Shown here: piece after piece, positions 60,807 through 64,000 of the stretch | Numbering within the stretch: the first letter of the stretch is position 1 | Layout: every line of letters begins with the position of its first letter | Assembly: GCF_014773265.1 (NCBI RefSeq) | Contig: NZ_JACWMY010000001.1 | Location: 310,001-374,000 of the forward strand | DNA length: 64,000 bases | Reading direction: 5' to 3' | Source: Mucilaginibacter pankratovii | GTDB lineage: Bacteria; Bacteroidota; Bacteroidia; Sphingobacteriales; Sphingobacteriaceae | Position numbers and translations under genes: made by a program | Notes under the pieces: model-generated | What the model saw: the letters and a program-made list of their open reading frames with translations, nothing else | What the model was told of the DNA's origin: nothing | Database searches by the model: none

Positions 60807-60835
60807 AAAATACTGAAGTGATGCTTCAGTATTTT
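60807..60835. terminator. Perfect 12-bp hairpin in the GH35-esterase gap
   Basis: AAAATACTGAAG and CTTCAGTATTTT pair perfectly around a TGATG loop. On the minus strand it follows the main GH35 terminator, as a second stop signal or a processed 3' end. Confidence 0.5.
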
Positions 60836-60887
60836 CAAAGATTGGCTGCTGCCGGAGTCAGAAAAGGGATGATTGATATATGAACGA

Positions 60888-60920
60888 CCGCCAAGCTGGG
60901 TTTTACCCAGCTTGGCGGTT
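60888..60920 (-). terminator. Strong terminator hairpin after GH35
   Basis: CCGCCAAGCTGGG and CCCAGCTTGGCGG pair perfectly over 13 bp (14 with the outer A-T) around TTTTA, 38 bp beyond the GH35 stop. The exit lacks a long T-run on the minus strand. Confidence 0.7.
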
Positions 60921-60957
60921 ACAATGAACATGGTTTAGTTCAATCCGTCGTGTTTTA

Positions 60958-62790
60958 TTATTGAGTCGCTAATTTATCCAAGATCGCATGGTCTATTCCA
61001 ACCAGCTTGTTTTGCTCTGGTTTTATCAGTTCTAATACTTTCACGTCGTTAACCCCCTTCTTCAACCATTCGGCAGGCACATAAAGCGTTTGCTGTGGGC
61101 CAATATACCAGTAGCGGCCGAGGTTGTGGCCATTTATCCATACGATACCTTTACCCCACTTGCTCATATCCAGGTAGGTATCCCCAATCTGGGTTAAATT
61201 AAAGCTGCCGCTTTTTATAACCGGCTGGCTGGCTTTTGAAGCACCTGCTTTTAAACTTATTTTAGTGATATCGTTAAAGGGCATGCCGTACACCTTCCAG
61301 TTCTTTACCACTTTACCTGCCAACAGCACACTACCGGTAATGCCCTTTTTGTTTTTGAGCAGGTAAGGGCCAAAATTAATGCGGCCAAGGTTCTCTACCA
61401 ATACATCAAGTACCACTTTGCCTTTTGGCAGGTCGATATTTACGCTGTCCTGCTTTAATCTCCTGTCGAGTATTGCTACACGCTTCCCGTTGATATATAC
61501 CAACCCATAATCGCGCAACCCGTTAATTTTAAGCAAACCCGATTTGCTTCCGTTTAGGGTGGTGCGGTATAAAACAAATCCGTAGGCCTGGTTCAGGTCC
61601 TCAAAGGTAAGCGGCGTTTCGCTCAGTTTAGCAGCGGGCAATAAATTAAAGAGGTTTGCAGAACGTGTAAATTTAACAGCGGGAATTGCCATAGATGGTT
61701 TTGCAGCGGGCACCTCTGGCAGCGTTTGCCCGGCTGGAAGGTGTTTGGCTATCACCGATCTGAATTTCATGAATTTATCGGTGGCGTTACCAGCCTCGTT
61801 AAGCGGCGCGTCGTAATCATAGCTACTTATCTGCGGCTCGTATGGGTCTCTGTCATTATAATTGGCTCCGTTCATAAAACCGCGTGTAGTACCTCCATGA
61901 AACATGTACATATTGATAGAAATACCGGCCGACAGTACAGCATCCAGCTTAGTGAGGTAATTTTCGGCAGGCACTGTATGGTGTTTTGTTCCCCACCAAT
62001 CAAACCAGGCCGGGTACCATTCGGCAATAAAGTACGGGCCCTTACCGGCGTAGTTGTCGCCAATAAGCTGTTTAACCTTAGTTACATCATCTATCCCGTT
62101 TATAGCGGGCAGCAAACCGGGCAAATGCCCGTCTTTAATGGCAGCCTCGGGGTCGCAGGTGTAAAGCTGCCCGTCAAAACCTGCATCCACAAACATTTTG
62201 CGGTTCAATTCCAGGTATTCTTTATCGTTGCCGTACGAACCGTACTCATTCTCTATCTGCACCATCAGGATGTTTCCGCCATGGTTCACCAGCAATGGCG
62301 ACAGTTGTTTACCTACCTGCGTAAGATATTTTTTGTAGGCCGCCAGGTATTTAGGCTCCTTACTGCGCACTATAAGGCCATCTTCTTTCTCCAGCCAATA
62401 CGGATAGCCGCCAAATTCCCACTCGGCACATACATAAGGGCTTGGGCGTAGTATAACCCACAGGCCTTCTTCCTGCGCTGTTTTTACAAACGCGGCTATA
62501 TCATTATTTCCTGCAAAATCATATTGCCCTTTTTGTGGTTCGTGTACGTTCCAAAAAACATAAGTGCCAATGGTATTAAGGCCCATAGCTTTTGCCATAC
62601 GCATCCTTTGCCGCCAGGCTTCGCGCGGTACGCGTGTGTAATGCATTTCGCCGGAGATGATCTGCAGTGGTTTACCATCGAGCAAAAAAGCAGTATCGCC
62701 AAGGGAAAATGTGTGATTTACCTGCTGAGCCTGTATCACAGCCGAAACGGAGAGAAAAACCGAAAGTAAGGTGAGTTTTATAAATTTCAT
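60958..62790 (-). CDS. GH35 beta-galactosidase
   Basis: The product has 610 residues, with a signal peptide (LLSVFLSVSAVIQAQ). The GH35 barrel shows ISGEMHYTRVPREAWRQRMRMAKAMGLNTIGTYVFWNVHEP, RPSPYVCAEWEFGGYPYWL, the acid/base Glu in MVQIENEYGSYG and the nucleophile in FIAEWYPAWFDWWG, with C-terminal jelly-roll domains (WGKGIVWINGHNLGRYWYIGPQQTLYVP). It removes terminal beta-galactose, such as from xylan or xyloglucan side chains. It follows the GH2 gene by 44 bp, so both probably form one unit. Confidence 0.96.
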   Translation of the reverse strand: MKFIKLTLLSVFLSVSAVIQAQQVNHTFSLGDTAFLLDGKPLQIISGEMHYTRVPREAWRQRMRMAKAMGLNTIGTYVFWNVHEPQKGQYDFAGNNDIAAFVKTAQEEGLWVILRPSPYVCAEWEFGGYPYWLEKEDGLIVRSKEPKYLAAYKKYLTQVGKQLSPLLVNHGGNILMVQIENEYGSYGNDKEYLELNRKMFVDAGFDGQLYTCDPEAAIKDGHLPGLLPAINGIDDVTKVKQLIGDNYAGKGPYFIAEWYPAWFDWWGTKHHTVPAENYLTKLDAVLSAGISINMYMFHGGTTRGFMNGANYNDRDPYEPQISSYDYDAPLNEAGNATDKFMKFRSVIAKHLPAGQTLPEVPAAKPSMAIPAVKFTRSANLFNLLPAAKLSETPLTFEDLNQAYGFVLYRTTLNGSKSGLLKINGLRDYGLVYINGKRVAILDRRLKQDSVNIDLPKGKVVLDVLVENLGRINFGPYLLKNKKGITGSVLLAGKVVKNWKVYGMPFNDITKISLKAGASKASQPVIKSGSFNLTQIGDTYLDMSKWGKGIVWINGHNLGRYWYIGPQQTLYVPAEWLKKGVNDVKVLELIKPEQNKLVGIDHAILDKLATQ

Positions 62791-62834
62791 GGAAACAACA
62801 GAGGGTTATTAAAAGATGAATTGAGTATGGTTGA

Positions 62835-64000
62835 TTATTTTATGGTGAGTATTATTGATACAGGTTTTAAACCGGGCGAGGTTACGAGCACCTGTGTTTT
62901 ACCCCGTGAACCATTTGTTTGGATATAGGCCAGCAAGCGCCCGTTTAGCGCCTTTCTTTGCGAACCTTTGTAATCTTCGTGGCTGTTGGTGCTTCCGCTT
63001 TCCAGCCCTATGAGTTTACCGGGGCCGCTCACGGAGACCGTTATTTCATTAGCGGCATTGAAAACAGCATTGCCGTTACTATCGGTTATGGATATCTCTA
63101 CCTGGCTTAACCCCTTTGTTTTGGCAGCAAACAAGCTATTATCAGGTATGGCTTTAAGCTGGCTGGCTTCGGCGGACGTTTTTATCGTATTACTGCAAAC
63201 CTCAATTCCGTTATTAAAAGCTTTAACTAAGAGCTCGCCTGGCTGATAATCCACCTGCCATGACGGTACACGCCCCGGGGTAGCCCCCCGCGCTTGCTTA
63301 CCAAGCGAACGGCCATTTAAAAAAAGTTCCGCCTCCTGGCAATTGGTATAGCAATCTATCTTTATTTTACTGCCCGGCTTCCAGTTCCATATGGGTAAGG
63401 CGTTGCGGTGGCTCCAAATACCCCTTTCATCGGCACTGGTAATTTCCCGTGCGCCTATATATACCATTGGCTTATCGGCCCATAGGCTTTGCCTGTAAAA
63501 ATATTCGGGCTTTTTGAAACCCGCCAGGTCGATAAGTCCGGCACCATTGCTCCGTTGCGGCCATTTACCGGCTTCACCAAGATAATCTATGCCCGTCCAC
63601 AGGTATTGCGCAGAAATATACTCGTTGCTGTCAACGGCATTCCACGCTTGCTGTGCCATGCCGTTCTCGCTGCCGTAAATAATCCTGTTAGGATATTTTT
63701 TATGGTCATCAGCATAGCGGTATTCCTGGTAGTTATAACCTACTACATCCAATTCCTCGGGATAACCAACCTCGTTAGACATTACAACGCCCGCAAGCGC
63801 AGCAGTTACAGGGCGGGTTTGGTCTACGGCCTTAACCGCTTTTGCCAACTGGCGGGCTAAAGGTGTAAGGCCGCTTGCAGCCGGGTGATCGGACAGGTAA
63901 CCTTTACCGTAGATTTGCGGATTACGCCCGGTGTTGAGCACTTCATGCGTGTAAGGGTCGTTGGGATAATCTATTTCGTTACCAATGCTCCACATGATAA
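62835..64000 (-). CDS. GH2-family glycosidase, C-terminal part (5' end outside the window)
   Basis: The frame stays open to the window edge, so the N-terminal sugar-binding and immunoglobulin-like domains are not visible. The visible part begins at the acid/base site (MWSIGNEIDYP) and contains the nucleophile in RIIYGSENGMAQQAW. These are followed by QYLWTGIDYLGEAGKWPQ, a DUF4982-like domain (INCYTNC-type segment with ELFLNGRSLGKQ) and a C-terminal Ig-like domain (SVSGPGKLIGLESG). The family includes beta-galactosidases, beta-glucuronidases and beta-mannosidases; the type cannot be settled from this half. It is cotranscribed with GH35. Confidence 0.9.
   Translation of the reverse strand, partial: IMWSIGNEIDYPNDPYTHEVLNTGRNPQIYGKGYLSDHPAASGLTPLARQLAKAVKAVDQTRPVTAALAGVVMSNEVGYPEELDVVGYNYQEYRYADDHKKYPNRIIYGSENGMAQQAWNAVDSNEYISAQYLWTGIDYLGEAGKWPQRSNGAGLIDLAGFKKPEYFYRQSLWADKPMVYIGAREITSADERGIWSHRNALPIWNWKPGSKIKIDCYTNCQEAELFLNGRSLGKQARGATPGRVPSWQVDYQPGELLVKAFNNGIEVCSNTIKTSAEASQLKAIPDNSLFAAKTKGLSQVEISITDSNGNAVFNAANEITVSVSGPGKLIGLESGSTNSHEDYKGSQRKALNGRLLAYIQTNGSRGKTQVLVTSPGLKPVSIILTIK

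Larger units (their letters stand above)
60153..60957. other. 805-bp intergenic region with repeat copy 3, an operator and two hairpins
   Basis: No gene is supported. From the esterase gene towards GH35 it holds plain sequence (60153-60343), repeat copy 3 (60344-60522), the AATCGATT operator (60600-60611), a 12-bp hairpin (60807-60835) and a strong terminator hairpin (60888-60920). A 102-codon frame at 60623-60931 spans both hairpins and is not credible. Confidence 0.65.

Noticed and set aside
60623..60931. 102-codon minus-strand reading frame
   Set aside because: It spans both hairpins and lacks a signal peptide, domain or family resemblance; it is most likely chance.
61726..62451. 241-codon plus-strand frame
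   Set aside because: It lies antisense to the well-supported GH35 gene and gives a histidine- and valine-rich product without motifs.
1..64000. CRISPR arrays, tRNA or rRNA genes, intact insertion sequences, prophage genes
   Set aside because: No regularly spaced direct repeats, no tRNA or rRNA sequences that I could recognise, and no transposase, integrase or phage structural genes were seen.

Overview
The window is about 64 kb of a Bacteroidota chromosome, most likely from a Sphingobacteriaceae soil or plant-litter organism similar to Mucilaginibacter or Pedobacter. This is an inference. It rests on the SusC/SusD pairs, the fused CcoN-CcoO cytochrome oxidase subunit, DUF4397, DUF4199 and DUF6377 proteins, Bacteroidota-type -7 boxes (TAnnTTTG), weak ribosome-binding sites, and sugar-polymer degradation loci spread over most of the sequence. 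No rRNA, tRNA, CRISPR array, prophage or intact insertion sequence is visible.

Region 1 (1-12.8 kb) is micro-aerobic respiration. It holds the 3' part of a HemN-type coproporphyrinogen oxidase, a zinc alcohol dehydrogenase behind a small membrane protein, and a complete cbb3 oxidase set on the minus strand in the order ccoI-ccoS-ccoNO-ccoQ-ccoP-ccoG-ccoH-safE. ccoS is only 53 codons. Divergent from ccoI is a 597-residue protein that I cannot assign. Three Crp/Fnr-type half-palindromes (TGA-N6-TCA) each lie exactly 51.5 bp upstream of a -7-like box, in front of ccoI, ccoNO and the small-membrane-protein/adh unit. This points to one oxygen- or redox-responsive regulon.

Region 2 (12.8-26.3 kb) is a starch/maltodextrin utilisation locus: susR, then susC-susD-susE-susA, an MFS sugar transporter and a second GH13 lipoprotein, all on the minus strand. 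Hairpins lie in the D/E and E/A gaps. Region 3 (26.3-34.6 kb) is a second SusC/SusD locus followed by a glycerophosphodiester phosphodiesterase; a YdcF-like protein and an unassigned secreted protein lie upstream of it. Its substrate is not evident. Region 4 (34.8-40.6 kb) is mixed: a LacI regulator, Ohr, an ECF sigma factor overlapping a membrane-anchored beta-barrel protein, a DUF4397 lipoprotein, DUF4199 and a VOC protein.

Region 5 (40.6-64 kb) is a glucuronoxylan locus. It holds GH43, GH67 alpha-glucuronidase, mannonate dehydratase, a mannonate-oxidoreductase-like SDR, a Na+/sugar symporter, xylose isomerase, xylulokinase, GH10 xylanase, a hexuronate MFS transporter, a deacetylase, a CE15 glucuronoyl esterase, a SASA-type esterase, GH35 and a partial GH2. 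Two LacI regulators and five nearly identical palindromes centred on AATCGATT tie the separate transcription units into one regulon. No SusC/SusD pair, glucuronate isomerase, KDG kinase or KDPG aldolase is present in this part of the window.

A 130-bp repeat occurs three times (34.7, 56.5 and 60.4 kb). Two copies, in opposite orientation, lie in the same esterase operon, and one sits between the operon's operator and its first gene. I see no transposase, so it looks like a non-autonomous (MITE-like) element.
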